From Nelumbo lutea (Eukaryota; Streptophyta; Magnoliopsida; Proteales; Nelumbonaceae): DNA of 64,000 nt. Below, in pieces: positions 1 through 11,925 of the stretch; within the stretch, counting starts at the first letter, position 1, and each line of letters starts with the position of its first letter. Both the position numbers and the translations under genes were made by a program. The DNA is taken from NCBI GenBank assembly GCA_022828595.1, contig JAKGHH010000001.1, positions 73,590,401 through 73,654,400 of the forward strand, written 5' to 3'. The notes below the pieces were generated by a model. The model was not told where the DNA came from. It did not search any database and worked only from the letters and a program-made list of their open reading frames with translations.

Positions 1-120
1 GACCTGCTGCTGCTGCTTCCCAGTAGAGAGACTGGTGAAACTTTCCCGCAGGGCCTGAATTCTGGGAGATATAGAGAGGAGGAGAAAGGAGAGAAGAAGA
101 CAAAGATGAAAGCGATTCAT
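1..120 (-). CDS. N-terminus of a secreted protein, cut by the left window edge
   Basis: An ATG at 120 opens a frame that stays open for 40 codons to the window edge. The first 24 residues form a textbook signal peptide: a short basic start (MNRF), a leucine-rich core (HLCLLLSFLLLSI), then SPRIQA before a probable cleavage site. The mature start LRESFTSLSTGKQQQQV is polar. A TATA-like box lies about 115 bp upstream, which supports this ATG. The frame is too short for the standard ORF listing and the rest of the protein is outside the window. It could be a small peptide-hormone precursor or any secreted or wall enzyme; I cannot tell which. Only secretion is supported. Confidence 0.6.
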   Translation of the reverse strand, partial: MNRFHLCLLLSFLLLSISPRIQALRESFTSLSTGKQQQQV

Positions 121-228
121 ATCTGAATAATGTGTTGGAGGAAAGACAGATACAATAGAGCTAATGAAAGAGAGGGGGAGGGAGTGCTAGCTAAGCTGTC
201 CTTGGTGGTGGTGGTCGTGAAAAGTACA

Positions 229-247
229 ACAAGGCCCTTTTATGTTA
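229..247 (-). promoter_or_regulatory. TATA-like box of the left-edge secreted-protein gene
   Basis: Read on the minus strand, ATAAAAGG at 243-236 resembles a plant TATA box. It would place transcription start near 205-210 and give a 5' leader of roughly 90 bases before the ATG at 120. A (GA)n microsatellite lies further upstream at about 309-328, a common feature of plant core promoters. This is inference from spacing and motif only. Confidence 0.4.
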
Positions 248-329
248 ATGGTGATGGAGGGTGCTTTACATTGTGGTGGTTATAAATGGCTATGGTTTGC
301 CCAAGTGCAGAGAGAGAGAGAGAGAGAGC

Positions 330-1119
330 CCACCACAGTACAAATATAGCTGGTAATTAAGTGGGATCAGCTATTCTGGTCAGGATCTGATGGGTGATTG
401 GGTTTTCAAACGTCAAAGTTGAGTGTAAAATTAATGGGTCACCTTCCTAGAAGAACAGTTGGAATGCAGAGGTTTGGTGGAAATCCCACTTCAACAATGG
501 CGGTGACCTAAGACTTGCAGAAAAACCTGTTCATGTGAAACCTTAATTAATTAGTTAAAGAGTTCACAGGCTAGCACAACGACCTTGGATTTTTCCTTCT
601 GAGATGACCAAAGCAGCCTTTGACTCAGAAACACATAAAAAAATGTCGTTTTAATCAAACCACTGCCTCCTCTTCCAATAAGTCCATTTTGGCCATGTAC
701 ACAATTAAAGGTCAAACATCAGTTTCAGAAGCCAACGTACTGAATTGGCGTTGGCCAACAACAACATATATCCAAAACCATGGCTATTAATTTGTAGTTT
801 CTTCCTTCCAAATAAAATTTTGATGAAACAAAGAAAAAGGCCAAAATAGATTGCTTTGGTCGTTGCAGCATATTTGGATTTGTTTTTTTCTGGTCCAACA
901 ACGCGTTAGTGAGGAACTAGCCACGGGTTGTCCGCCCGCACTTTGTATGTATTATGTGTGCTTTCACTTGCACAATGATGAGAATCACCGACTCTTGTTG
1001 CCAGTGGAATGGTAATAAGTTTATAACCTCCCTGGTGCTGCTGAGTCAACCGGCCTGCTCTTCCATTTCTGGAGTCATCAACTCATCATGTTGTTTAATT
1101 GGTTGATATCTAACCATCT

Positions 1120-1154
<35 letters not shown>

Positions 1155-3649
1155 AATGCATGACTAATAGGTGAACTGGAAAACCGTGGGTGAGTTTATC
1201 TATTAATTCGTTATTCTATGTTTAGTTGACAAGCCAAACCAGAAGCTGGAAAAGGTATGAACAGACTTTTTGGGGGGAACCTTTTTGATGGGGAGAGAGA
1301 GTGGGGTGATAACTTGTTTCTCTTGTAGATTTCAATCCACCAATGTATACTTGGAATATTTATCTCCTTATTTCATTTCCTACCTTCCAAGCAGTTCTTG
1401 TGATATGAAAAATAGTGGGCTTTCACACAGGGCTAATGAAAATAATTTGCGTAAATTGAAGACCAAGAATGAAAGAAGAAGCTCTAAAGAAATATAGATT
1501 GGCTGGTCAGGGGCCGGCCGGTCATTAGTTGCTTTCTTTCTGCAGGAAATTAAGGGAGGATCGAAATTGATGATGAAAATGAGGATGAATATATATAGGA
1601 ATTTGCCACGTTAGAATGTAAAGGTTTATATATAGGCGTTTGAGTAATCTTGCAGGACGATCTTTCAGTGTATAGTACTCAGCTCCGTCGAAAAAGAAAG
1701 AAAAATCATCACCAAGTTTGACATTGTTTTGCAACTTTGTCACCGACCCCAGCATTCTTTTTCTTCTTTATGCCAACCCTAATTAGTACTGTCACACTCA
1801 CAATATATTCCAGTATTGATGCAATGACTGAGTCGATCCAAATGGGTGACTAACATTTGAAGTCGATGAGTGGACAGAGTACGATGCCAGTTGATCGTGG
1901 ATCAGTACTCGGCGACTGGACCTCCATTCTTCCCGGCTTAGAATCAGAAACACTTGAGATCCACCATCTTTTTAAAGTTAGGAATGAGGGGACATTAGCA
2001 GTTCGCCTCTTCGTGCCTAAAGACGAATTGAAAAAAAAGGCAAAAAAAACTCCATTTAGAACTTTCAGAAAATAACTCAAAATGGACTTTCTACGTCTCT
2101 TTGAGACCACAGTTTTTTACAATTAAATCTTTTTTCCAACCAAATAAAAAAAAAATATCAAAACTGGACTGAATTAACGGCCATTGTCAAAAAACTAATT
2201 TTCCTTTTAGATTTCCATGAATATAATATATGCTTGAATAGGCCAAGGCCAAAGCGCGTTATCTGATGGGTGTGGGTGTGTGAAATCAACACCCATCGAC
2301 CTCTTTTGTTCTTATTACTGCTTGATCAACGAAGTGGTAGTACTCCAAATTTAAGATAAACAGTAACGACCTCTGACTTTTCTAAACAGAAGCTGGCACC
2401 TGAAAGGATTAATTTCTTAAACTCTAAATACAGTAGTGCCAATGCCAACCATGGAGTTGGTCATATTGACCAGCTGTTCCGCAGCTGTTAATTGCAACGT
2501 ATAGTAGAGTTTGGGTAGAGTTGTCTATTCCCACTCAATTTGTTTCTTTGAAGAAGTCTCTTGTCTTCCATCTAGAACAATAGAGCTGGAGGAGTTAGAA
2601 TTTTTTTTCAGCAATTTTTTTTTTTTATTTTTTATTTTTTAGTTCTCAATGTTTTTTAGTTCATTCTGCCATGTCCATATTGACAAAATCAATTCTAGGA
2701 TTATTATATTAAGAATTGATATATGATTTATGATTGTAATTATGTTTAAGATTAATTAATAAAAATAAAATTAATTATTTAGTTTAATGAATTTTAAATT
2801 AAAAGTAATTGATAAAAAAACAAAGCCCATCCAACCTAAAAATAATGTATGGGCTGGACTGACTGACTGGACCCAATTAGATATGTCATAGCTTCTTTGG
2901 CTTTAGCTTCCCTTGACAAAGCCCGTGCTTCACATGGGCTTGCTAGTACAATCTATACTAGCAAATTTACATCAAAATAGTTAGTTTCTACAATCTACAT
3001 TAGCAAGAGAACTCAATTGATGCATGGGCTTGAATAGATGTCTGGTTAGATTTGGATTGACAAATTTGAGTTTTGACATCAGTTTATATAAGTCCAAGCA
3101 AGGCTCATGTTTAGGGTTTATCTATAGCATGTGTTTTGTTTCATGCATGTTTTATGATATGCATTTATTAAAATGCCATTATGTTATCGTCAAATCAATA
3201 TTTTTCTCTTCATGTTTATCTATACCAGTTGATATTTACAAAAGTGTGTTTTGATTTATGTGTGCACCTGCCATTGAGAGAGGCTTCATTTTAATGCTTC
3301 CCCCAATGGCTGAACTTTTATTCACTTAACTCCTGATGTGGTGCCATTAGGTGCCTAGTGGTGCCTGGTTGTCAATAAACAATTTATCAAGTACTTTCTC
3401 AGTTTTTAAAACAAATCCAGTACAAACATTTATTTAATAAACAGAAGCTATATCAAATACATACTTAATCAAACTCACCCCATCAAATCATCTAATTAAG
3501 ACATAAAAAAGTTTTTAATGTGATTTCTTATTTAAAAATAAATAACCCCATGTGTGAAAAATAATTTAAAAAATGAGAGAAATAAGATCAGTGTGAGCAC
3601 TGAGGTGAGAGGATGTTTTTCGGCCTCCCTCTTCTGGATGGCAGTGGGC
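330..3649. other. Intergenic stretch without a recognisable gene
   Basis: Short open frames here show no family resemblance. The stretch holds a (CT)n microsatellite at about 1121-1153, poly-T and poly-A runs near 2600-2640, and strongly AT-rich DNA at 2700-2820. The left part is the likely upstream region of the minus-strand gene at the window edge. The right part is the downstream region of the O-fucosyltransferase gene that ends at 3650. Confidence 0.5.
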
Positions 3650-6600
3650 TCACTGAAGTGAGCGAGTGAAAAGCGATCGTTCTTGGCCCGTACACATGCA
3701 ATGCGAAATGGGGTACGCGATTACATCCCTGCCGGATGTTTTAGTCCCTGCCGACGGTGAGCCCCACAAACTTAATACATGTATCTCCTTTATTCTTTCT
3801 ACCATTTCCGTCTCCGTCAAGTTCTTATTCATCAATAACTGAACCAGTTTCTTCTTATTAGGTGTAATGTGTTTCATGTGTCCCAGATAGGCCCGGTGAC
3901 CCTAATCATTCATTAAGATGAGATACAGTAAAGTTAAGCCAAACAAGCCATGTAAACAAATTCAAGGATCCATATATAACCATATAATTAGAGGTGTAAA
4001 ATGGGCCATGCTGGGTCAGTATGGCATGGCCCATATGCGATCTACGCAGAGTGCAGGTCAGGGTGTGGATCGGGATAAAGTTATTTATTTAAAAAAATTG
4101 AAAAAAAAACTTAAAATTTTAATTGTATATGAATTTTGATGTATATAATTTCTTATATATACAATAATTAAATAAAATTGTTTATTTTATTAATATTATA
4201 CAATATATATTATTATATAATTATAATAATTATAATTTATATAATATATATTATATATAAAATATATGGATACTATCAATCCACGAGCCATAGGCGGCAT
4301 GGCATAACAGTGCGGGCCATGCCAGCCCAGCCCACTGACTTAAAACCCCAAGCCCGGCATAGCCCATCAGCCCATACAATTATACCAGGCTGGGCCGGCT
4401 CAAAATCGTGCCGGGCCGATTTACACCTCTACGTGTAAAAAAACCTGTAGACATGACGCAATATAGAATACCTGCAACGCCCGTGCCATGTTTCCACCAT
4501 GATTAGCCATGAAGACTTGGCTGTTGAGACAAACGACATAATCGATGGCCGCTAGAACAGAGGGTCGATGCTTAAGCTTAACGAGGTCAAGCTCTCCTTC
4601 TTCTGCTGCTAAGACCCATTTGTTGTACAAATGAGGGAACTGCGATCTAAGTGGTTCCAGAGCCTTATCTCCACCTAATGCCTCACCTCCAGCCAAGTAT
4701 ATCCTTGTACCATTCGAAGCTCCGAGGGCCTTCAGCAGCCTCAATTATATTATATACATAACAAAAAAACCAAGTAAAGCTGAGTTAAGGGAAATTTCCG
4801 AGCCAGGCCAGGTTGGCCGGCTTAGGGCTTTCTTGGCCCGGGCCTGGCCCACCTTGTGTACATGCTTGATGTGGGTCTGAGTCGAGCCGGACCTGGCAAA
4901 AATATGGTTGCCCAGGCCCGGAAATTTGCGGGCCGGGCCAGGTCATAAATGATCATGCCTATGCCCAGTGACCAACCGCTATCTTTTTCCTTACCAATTA
5001 ATTGCTTTAGTTCTTCTTACCATGGTTTTCAAAACTGGACCGGAGGACGGTTGGACTGGAAAAACCGGGAACCCATCACCTGATCTCTTCCATTTTTCTC
5101 AAAAACCATTGATTTTGGTCAACAAACTGCTGAATCAGTTAGTTAATCGTTCGAATGATTTTGACCGTTTTTCAATTTTTTTAATTTTATTTGTCAAAGT
5201 GGCCAACCGTTCAGGTTGAACGATTGGACCATTCGAACCGGTAACCGGACCCCTGACCAATTCAGTTTTAAAAACCATGCTTCTTACATCAGACGTTTTC
5301 TGTATGTGTATTGGTCCATGACTCAACTGAAAGTCTGGAACCACCCTATCTACTTGCCATTTTAATTGAAAAATGATCATCAAACTCAAATAACAAACAG
5401 CTAGAGATAGAGAGCTCCATGGTTTATTGACTAAATCTGAATGTGGGCTACCTACTTTAATTACTTACCTAGTGACCTCAATGGCCTTTAAGGGGCAAAG
5501 TCCAGCGACATATCGATCTCTGGCTGTCATATTTATTCGGCTTGTAAGCAACTCTGGATGAGCTAACCGATCCGACTGGACCAAACAGTCTACCTCCTCA
5601 CCCAACCCAGGAAGGCAGCCCGTCCTTAACCAAACATCCTTCTCCAGCCGAAGGTGCAACGCCATGTATGGACCTCCCTCTCCCATTCTCCTTGCTAGCT
5701 TCTCTCCTATCTCCTCTATCCATGCCCTAAACTTCAGCGCATGAAAAGCAACCTATGCACACACTTTGCCCCTTATCAGTATCCAAACAAAAAGTGCTAA
5801 CTCTGTAAATTAAACAAATAAAATTTAAGTAAGACCCCATTTACTGATTTACATACAGGCCAAATAAAACTCAAGACGCACGTCTAACCTTGCAACGCAG
5901 CTTCTGTAAATCAGGGCCGAGATCCTTGGAAAGCTTTGAGTCTAAACCACTAAGAATTAACGCTCCATGTTTGTTAAGCTGTCATTATATTGAAGGAGAC
6001 ATAAGAACCTGTCTCTGTATTATATTTTTTTTCGTGGACTAAGTCTTTTACGTATAAATTTTGAAGTTCTCTGCTCTACAAATTAAACCCTTTTCGCTTT
6101 GAAAACTAATACAATATATAAGGAAATTGGTTGAAGACAACATTCCCGTAACATCAAAATATATTTATAGTTGTTTGAGTTTTATCAAAGCGCGTGCAGC
6201 TTGATCATACATATAGATATAAAAATAACAAAAATGCAAAAGAAAATTAAAGAAGCAACTCACGCGCCCCATGAATTGTTTCCGTATCCAGTCTTCGTTT
6301 ACGTGTAACTGCTTGATGGATGAGCTGATTGATCTGCTTCTTCTTCTTCTTGTTCTTCCGATGTATGTGGTGGTCGGTGGCAATGTTGAAACGATATGTA
6401 CATCGTCCTTGAGCGTCTGTTTGAAGTGTTGATCATCAAAGATATCGGAGAATTCACTGCATTGTTAATCAAGTAGTAAAATTAACGCCAAGAGAACACA
6501 AAACAAAAGAGAATAAATGATCGGACTGTTGATGGGTTGTTGAAGGGTCAATCAAGTTCCATTCTTATCGAAGAAGCCCCACCTCGAACACAGACAGAAC

Positions 6601-7291
6601 TGATATAGTCTGAGATGTGATCGATCAAATCAAACCAAGGAAATTGCCTCGATTTCCAACAAATATGATTCAAAAGGAAGGGGACGCACCTTTCATCTCC
6701 CCACACTCGATTGACTTGTAGTACCGGAAGGACTAAGGAGGTATTGAGAATCCTAGCTATGACAACGGCGTCGATGATTTGGTTCCGTTGTTGATTCAGC
6801 CCTCCAGAAACTACGACCATCAAGAATGTCCTCCTCTTCTTTGTGCCACCATTTGACGCCCTGCGATACCCATCGCTGAAATTCAAACATGGACGGAAAC
6901 CCAAATCGTCTGGCTGCTTCCAAAACTCTTGTGAGTAGGAGACGTTATGAAGAGAGCTCGAAAGTTCGACATTGTTGAATTCTCTGCCTGTCTCTGTCTG
7001 TAGCCGCTGATGATCAAATGTGCAAGGCACAGGGGGAGAGAAGCCTAGCAAGAAGACGCTTAAGCTCGTGCAAACAGCTATTACCAAAAGCAGATAACCT
7101 GATTTCCGAAGATTTTGATTAGAAATGAATGTTGATTTTGGGCTCCCAGAAGGCTTGAAAAGAATAGCAGGTTTCTGATAGACAGAGATATAAGAGAATG
7201 AAGAGATGTCTCCTCTCATAAGGGAGTGTGGTTTGTATCGAAGGAATGAATTAAAGGGTGAGAATGTTAGGAAAACAGACAACCAAGACAT
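3650..7291 (-). CDS. O-fucosyltransferase family protein (plant GT106/DUF246 type), six exons
   Basis: Exons on the minus strand: 7291-6690, 6456-6264, 5978-5889, 5752-5469, 4739-4472 and 3901-3650. All junctions are GT-AG, phases agree, and the total is 563 codons including the stop. One transmembrane segment at about residues 65-84 (GYLLLVIAVCTSLSVFLLGF) marks a type II Golgi protein. The donor-binding region starts at VVSGGLNQQRNQIIDAVVIA, followed by a variable region. The conserved ALHLRLEKDVWLRTGCLPGL block lies in exon 4, RIYLAGGEALGG in exon 5, and NHGGNMARALQGHRAY spans the exon 5/6 junction. The tail DVIAYPISHCMC is typical of this clade. Relatives in the family include pectin rhamnosyltransferases and other wall glycosyltransferases, so the true donor sugar is not settled by sequence. 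An internal Met at 7219 could be the start instead (538 aa), still upstream of the membrane segment. Introns 4 and 5 carry hAT-like MITEs. The gene looks intact. Confidence 0.9.
3989..4431. mobile_element. hAT-like MITE in the last intron of the first O-fucosyltransferase gene
   Basis: The ends are inverted: TAGAGGTGTAAAATGGGCC on the left and GGGCCGATTTACACCTCTA on the right. The interior mixes GGCC-rich stretches with a core of TATA repeats (4190-4265). Flanking 8-mers CATATAAT and CGTGTAAA agree at only 5 of 8 positions, so the target-site duplication is degenerate or wrong. The termini resemble those of the element at 44211, which has a perfect duplication. The element lies wholly in intron 5. 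Confidence 0.5.
4795..4945. repeat. GGCC-rich repeat fragment in intron 4
   Basis: Clustered GGCCGG, GGCCCGGGCC and GGGCCGGGCC words resemble the interior of the GGCC-rich MITE at 3989-4431 and a short piece at about 9080-9165. No clear ends or target-site duplication were found, so this is a fragment call only. Confidence 0.35.
5021..5279. mobile_element. hAT-like MITE with perfect 8-bp duplication, family CA(T/A)GGTTTT
   Basis: The element begins CATGGTTTTCAAAACTGG and ends CAGTTTTAAAAACCATG, so its ends are inverted. It is flanked on both sides by CTTCTTAC (5013-5020 and 5280-5287), an exact 8-bp duplication as expected for hAT transposition. It has no coding capacity. The interior CCGGT-rich halves separated by a T-rich centre match the copies at 9555 and 30465. 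It lies in intron 4 of the O-fucosyltransferase gene. Confidence 0.8.
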
Positions 7292-7602
7292 AATGGCAGA
7301 TTTAATTCAAAACCTTATTTTTGTCTCAGTCTCAAATTTAATAAGGAAAGTAATTAATCACTTATGCAGAATAATGTATGTGACTCTTATGTCCTAATTT
7401 AAGTGGCAAGTCTCTCTCACATGATGACTTCAAATAATCTACCTATACTGTATATATAAAAAGCAAGGTTGTCTATGTCATCCTTCCTCTCCTTTCTCTC
7501 TTCTCCCTTTCCTGCTTCCTCTCTTTAACTCTCTCTCCATCCTCTATTCTCTTCCCAAACCTCCTATTTACCATATGGCACCCATCTCCCCTTCCTTTCT
7601 AT

Positions 7603-7603
<1 letters not shown>

Positions 7604-7664
<61 letters not shown>
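7604..7664. repeat. Compound microsatellite (CTAT)n(AT)n
   Basis: Perfect CTAT repeats run directly into a long AT run. The tract lies upstream of the first O-fucosyltransferase gene, about 300 bp beyond its first ATG. Confidence 0.9.
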
Positions 7665-7666
<2 letters not shown>

Positions 7667-8119
7667 GCTCCATGTGTATGGAACACTGGCATGTTCACTC
7701 GTGATTAGTTATATAACCTATTACATACAGCCATGCATGCTTCACTTAGCGTAGGCTTGGAAAGTTGGGATTGAATCCCACCTTCACCACAAGGGTTAAG
7801 GGGAGGGCTGCCTCAGTAATGTTGCATTACCTAGCGGGAAAAATGTGAAAAAGAAGAAAAAAATAGCCTCCTTCTAAAAGATAAATAATACTATATTTGT
7901 ATTTCCTCTTAAAGAACATACATGTGTATTCTTGGATTGAGAAATTCCTCGATGATCTCAAGCTACTCTATCTCCAAAAAATTCAACTCCCACCAGCTTC
8001 ATGTTGCCCATATTAGTTTTTCCTCATTCATTTCACCTAATCATCACCTACTTAGAGATCATAAAATACACATTCATCTCCATTGTCCTCTTTGCAGGAT
8101 CAACAGATGTTGTGTTCTT

Positions 8120-8388
8120 TGTCAGAAAATAAAAAACCTACTCAAAAACCTCACCTTACAGCTTAAGCTTTTAGGTTGAACAATTCTTTAAGATGGTATC
8201 AAAGCCTGTTTGACTAAGTGGTCTAATGTCAAGCCCTCATCACCTCCATTATAATTAATTGGTGGGCTTGTACTTGTTCATGCTATCAAGCCTGGTAGAC
8301 TTTCGTATGAGGGGGTGTATTAGAAAATGAAAGCATATTCAGGAATCTCATCTAACAGCTTAAGCTTTTAGGTTGAATGATTCCTCCA
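8120..8388 (+). mobile_element. TRIM (terminal-repeat retrotransposon in miniature)
   Basis: Two short direct repeats, 8120-8193 and 8316-8388 (about 74 bp each), share the block CAGCTTAAGCTTTTAGGTTG. Directly after the first repeat is TGGTATCAAAGCC, a methionine-tRNA type primer-binding site. Directly before the second is a purine tract (GAGGGGG). Only about 120 bp lie between, with no coding capacity. This is the full arrangement of a TRIM. The two repeats have diverged noticeably, so the insertion is old. I saw no convincing target-site duplication. Confidence 0.8.
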
Positions 8389-8629
8389 GAATTTTGTTAG
8401 AGGTTTGCCAGTTAATTTAGAAAATTTTATATTTAAAATCCAGAATGTTGTGAGAGAGTTGGAGTGTAAAAGTCAGAATGATTTTTTTTAGTTTTTGAGG
8501 GTGTATGGTAATAAGAATGAATGTATTGTTACTTTTTTGAAATTTTTGGGAGTGTAGAAGTCAAAATGAATTTGTTACTTTTTGTGATGGAGATATAGTT
8601 AATTCTGACTATGGATCTTCTGATTTTGT

Positions 8630-9078
8630 TTGTTTTAATCACTTGGGTTGGCTGCAGCATGCAGCAGGAGGAAGATGCATCTTGACTCTTGAGGGATGGA
8701 GTGTGGAGATTGAATTGTTAGCGATAAGAAAGGCCAAGTTGTTTGGAAGGATATAGATGTGCTATTATTAATTCGGACCCTCTTATAGTAGTTTCTTGTT
8801 TAGATGGACTTGTTAATAGTCTTCCTTGTACTTGTTCAGAGAATATTGATGATATTTTGTATAATTCTAGTTGGTTGGAACATGGAACAGGTTTCCTTTT
8901 GCCGTGTAAATAGGGATAGAAATGTGGTGGCTCATATGATAGCTTTGGCTTGTTGGGCGAAGACTTTTGAGGAGGATAGGATTTGGTTTGAATTTGATAG
9001 CCCTCCTTTTTTTTATGGAATATTTGTATGATTTTACTATTAGTTAATGATATAGTTACTTTATCTATCAAAAAAACT
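8630..9078 (+). pseudogene. 3' end of a LINE: decayed RNase H-like domain
   Basis: Translated fragments give an RNase H-type tail of plant L1-type elements: LEGWSVEIELLAIRKA, then in other frames NSDPLIVVSCLDGLVN and RDRNVVAHMIALACWAKTFE, ending near YLYDFTI. Several stops and frame changes separate these pieces. The block ends at a short A run after ATCTATC near 9065-9076. The 5' part of the element is missing, as usual for 5'-truncated LINE insertions. Confidence 0.65.
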
Positions 9079-9554
9079 AGGGATGATGATTTTCAACCCG
9101 GCCCAGCTTGAAAATTTATGGGTTTGGACGTTTTGTGTTTAGGCCCGGCCTAGGCCCAATTACGTAAAATACTTCAAATGAACACAGCCCTTGAAACTTG
9201 ACTCATAGTGCCAATGGGATCCAAACCAAAACCCCAAAACTAGCCAAGGTCCATTTATGTAGTGCCAGTTCCCATGAATATTAATCTTATTCAAATTCAA
9301 ATATTGATACAATTAAATTTAAATTTTGACATTAAATCCAAATCAGACAAATGATAAATTTGATATATCCAAAGCCTATATCAGTATTATTGAAAGTTGT
9401 ATTACTTTTGAAAGTTGGCGAGCATACAAGCCAAATAGCCAATGCCTTCCAAGGAAGATCAACAATCGACATACCTAACCGTTGTGTTCAATGAATGATC
9501 AGATTGATCTTCAGTTGGCTGGCTGATTTTTGACAGCTTGGGCAATATGTAAAC

Positions 9555-9847
9555 CAATATTTTGAACCACCGTTGAGTCGGATGGTTAGACCGTTCGGAT
9601 TGGAAATCATTCAGACAACTGGTTCCGTTTTACCCTAAACCTGGTTCTTAGCAAAAAATCATTGAATTAGTCAAGACCCATTGACCCAGTCAGTCAAACT
9701 GTCGACCCGTTCAACAGTTTTTGATTGATTTTATTTTAATTTTTTTTTTATCAAAACAGCTGTCCATTTGAACCAGATAGTCGAACCGTCGACCCAGAAA
9801 CCGGAGGCCAGAATGGTTCCAGTTGCAGGTCAGTTTTTAAAACATTG
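9555..9847. mobile_element. hAT-like MITE, CA(T/A)GGTTTT family, 8-bp duplication (7/8)
   Basis: The element begins CAATATTTTGAACCACCG and ends CAGTTTTTAAAACATTG. Flanks are ATGTAAAC (9547-9554) and ATGTAAAG (9848-9855). The layout of CCGTT-rich arms around a T-rich centre near 9720-9760 matches the copies at 5021 and 30465 in the same orientation. A further related piece at about 9960-10075 ends GATTAAAAACCATG and may be a second, broken copy. Confidence 0.7.
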
Positions 9848-10717
9848 ATGTAAAGTGCAGAATAACATGACTGGAAGATGGTTGACTTCGGAATTGAAGG
9901 AAAGCAAAACCGCATTAATAGAGATGGATCAACAGTTTGATCACCCAAGTCAGTGAATCACTAACCAAGTTTACAGTTTTTGGCCAAGATACAAGTTAGA
10001 GGTGAAACAGAACGAGTTACCTAGATGGTTTCTGGATTAAATGGTCTAACGCTCCGAGGCAATGATGATTAAAAACCATGTTATTTTGTATTGAATGAGG
10101 GGAATTAGGATGTAAGACCAAAAAGAATGAAATGGGCATGAATAGGTGAACAAGTCCGACCCAAAAACGCTTTCAACAACACAGGCTGTTAGCCACCAAA
10201 TGCCAAAGTTATCTCAATTTTTGAATTTCTGAAACCTCCCCTGCAGTTTTTAATGTTTCTGAAACATCACCTTGTGTTTAGAAATTGCAATCACCTCTTC
10301 TGAACTTTATGAAACAGTTGCAAGTAGGCCCCCACTGTTAGAATTTTCTAACAAGAAACACAAAAGGTCCAGAATACCCATGCATCAATCGCTACCCGAA
10401 AAACCCTTCCAATCTCTTTTCTAAAATTAATTTATTTTTCTTAAAGATAAAACTGCAATTTTAAACTCTTTTTTTTGTTGTTCATAAATTTTGAATTATT
10501 TTTTCTACAAAAAACTAGTTTCTATAGTAACTACATGGGTATTTTAGACATTTTATGCCTCATCTTAGAGGATTCTAAGAGAGGGGATTTACTTACAAAA
10601 CTTTAGGGGAGGTTTAAGCAACGGTTAAAAATTCAAGGCGAGGTCTCAGGAATTGGAAAAGATGCAAATAGAGTGTAAATCCCAGTTTGGGGTAAATTTG
10701 CACTCTAGTTCACTTTT

Positions 10718-11849
10718 GCCTGTCTTTGGCAACATTACATTTTTGCATTGACAAATGACAGACTAATGCATATTTGCATTGATAATAAGATGTAAAAGTA
10801 CATCAATAAAAAAGAAATAAATTTGCATTCAAGTGAGCTTTTATAAAATAAACATGTGCTTTATTAGAATCCGTATTTGCATTTGATGAGGGCAGATTTG
10901 GCCCTCCACTAACATCCTGACACATGACAAATCAAAATCTCAGCATCACCTAGACAACAATTTGCCTTAGCCAAAATGGGGTCCTAGCTAGCGACTTGCC
11001 TTTACCGCCGACATAGCGACCTACTTCTGCTGCCGACTTGGCGACCTGCCTCTACCAACGACTTGGCAACATGCCTCTGTCACCGACGTAGCGACCTAGC
11101 GATCTACCTCTGTCACTGACTTGGCAACCTACCTCTCTAGAAGCTTGCCAGTTGTCTCCAAACCTTTCAAGATCACGTCATGTAACCGTAGGCCTTATCC
11201 TCATTTCGCCCGAATCGGAGTGAAATTGTAAGCCTTATAAACTAGCACATTATCCTCCTTCCAAAGCGAAACGGACCCCTATGTAATGGGCCGAGGATTC
11301 TGAGAGCGTTTCGCTATACCCATGGCAACCCAACTATATAAGGGCGTCAGCCCCTGAGACCCAGGTAGATGCACAATTTAGTTCTCGCGACTCTCAAGCT
11401 CTCTCACATTTAGTTATCTTAAAATCTTTGATTCACTAACTTAAGCATCAGAATGCCCACCCCAGATAAAGCAACCAAGGTACTCTATTTCTTTGCAGGT
11501 CGCACTAGAGCCACTTCTCCAGCTCGTCACCATTCAGCTAGGCATCAAAACCCCCTCTCTAGCTCGTCACCATTCAGCTAAGCGTCCAAACCACCTTCCA
11601 GGTAAGAACCATCCAGTTAAGCATCAAAGTCACATTCCAAGTAAGGATTATTCAACCAGGCATCTAAATCACCTGCCAGCCGGGAGCTGCCAAAATGCGC
11701 ATCATCAGCATTTATTACAGTTAAAAGTTTGTTTGATAAGAAGGTAAATTTGTCAATGCAAAATTAACCCAACTTTACAACTTACATGAACCGTTTTACA
11801 CTCTACACATTTGCATTCACACATATTTGCATCGTTTCCAAGCGCAGCC
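10718..11849. mobile_element. Tourist-like MITE split by a solo LTR
   Basis: Left sequence from 10718 (GCCTGTCTTTGGCAACATTA) and the reverse complement of the right end (GGCTGCGCTTGGAAACGATG) resemble each other and the GGCTG-TTTGG ends of Tourist-like elements. The halves are rich in TTTGCAT and joined once the LTR at 10884-11707 is removed. Terminal 3-mers (TTT, TTA) are not identical, so the exact boundaries are uncertain. Confidence 0.45.
10884..11707. mobile_element. Solo LTR of a Ty3/Gypsy-type element with 5-bp duplication
   Basis: The repeat runs from TGATGAGGGC to GCGCATCATCA and is flanked by GCATT on both sides (10879-10883 and 11708-11712). Its core CTATATAAGGGCGTCAGCC, then GAGACCCAGGTA and ACTTAAGCATCAGA, is the promoter and R-region style of plant Gypsy LTRs and matches the LTR at 29513. 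No internal region is attached, so this is the product of LTR-LTR recombination. It contains two tandem arrays: about four copies of a ~33-bp GCGACCTGCCTCT unit (11007-11140) and about four copies of a ~46-bp CACCATTCAGCTA unit (11525-11690). Confidence 0.85.
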
Positions 11850-11925
11850 TTAATAATGAAACAAAATGAATGTTACAAAAATTTAATTAACACGCAAAAC
11901 CCAATTTCCTGCTAAATCCCGCAAA

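Noticed and set aside
1850..2110. Overlapping frames on both strands near 1.9-2.1 kb
   Set aside because: Short, mutually overlapping, no family resemblance or splice support.
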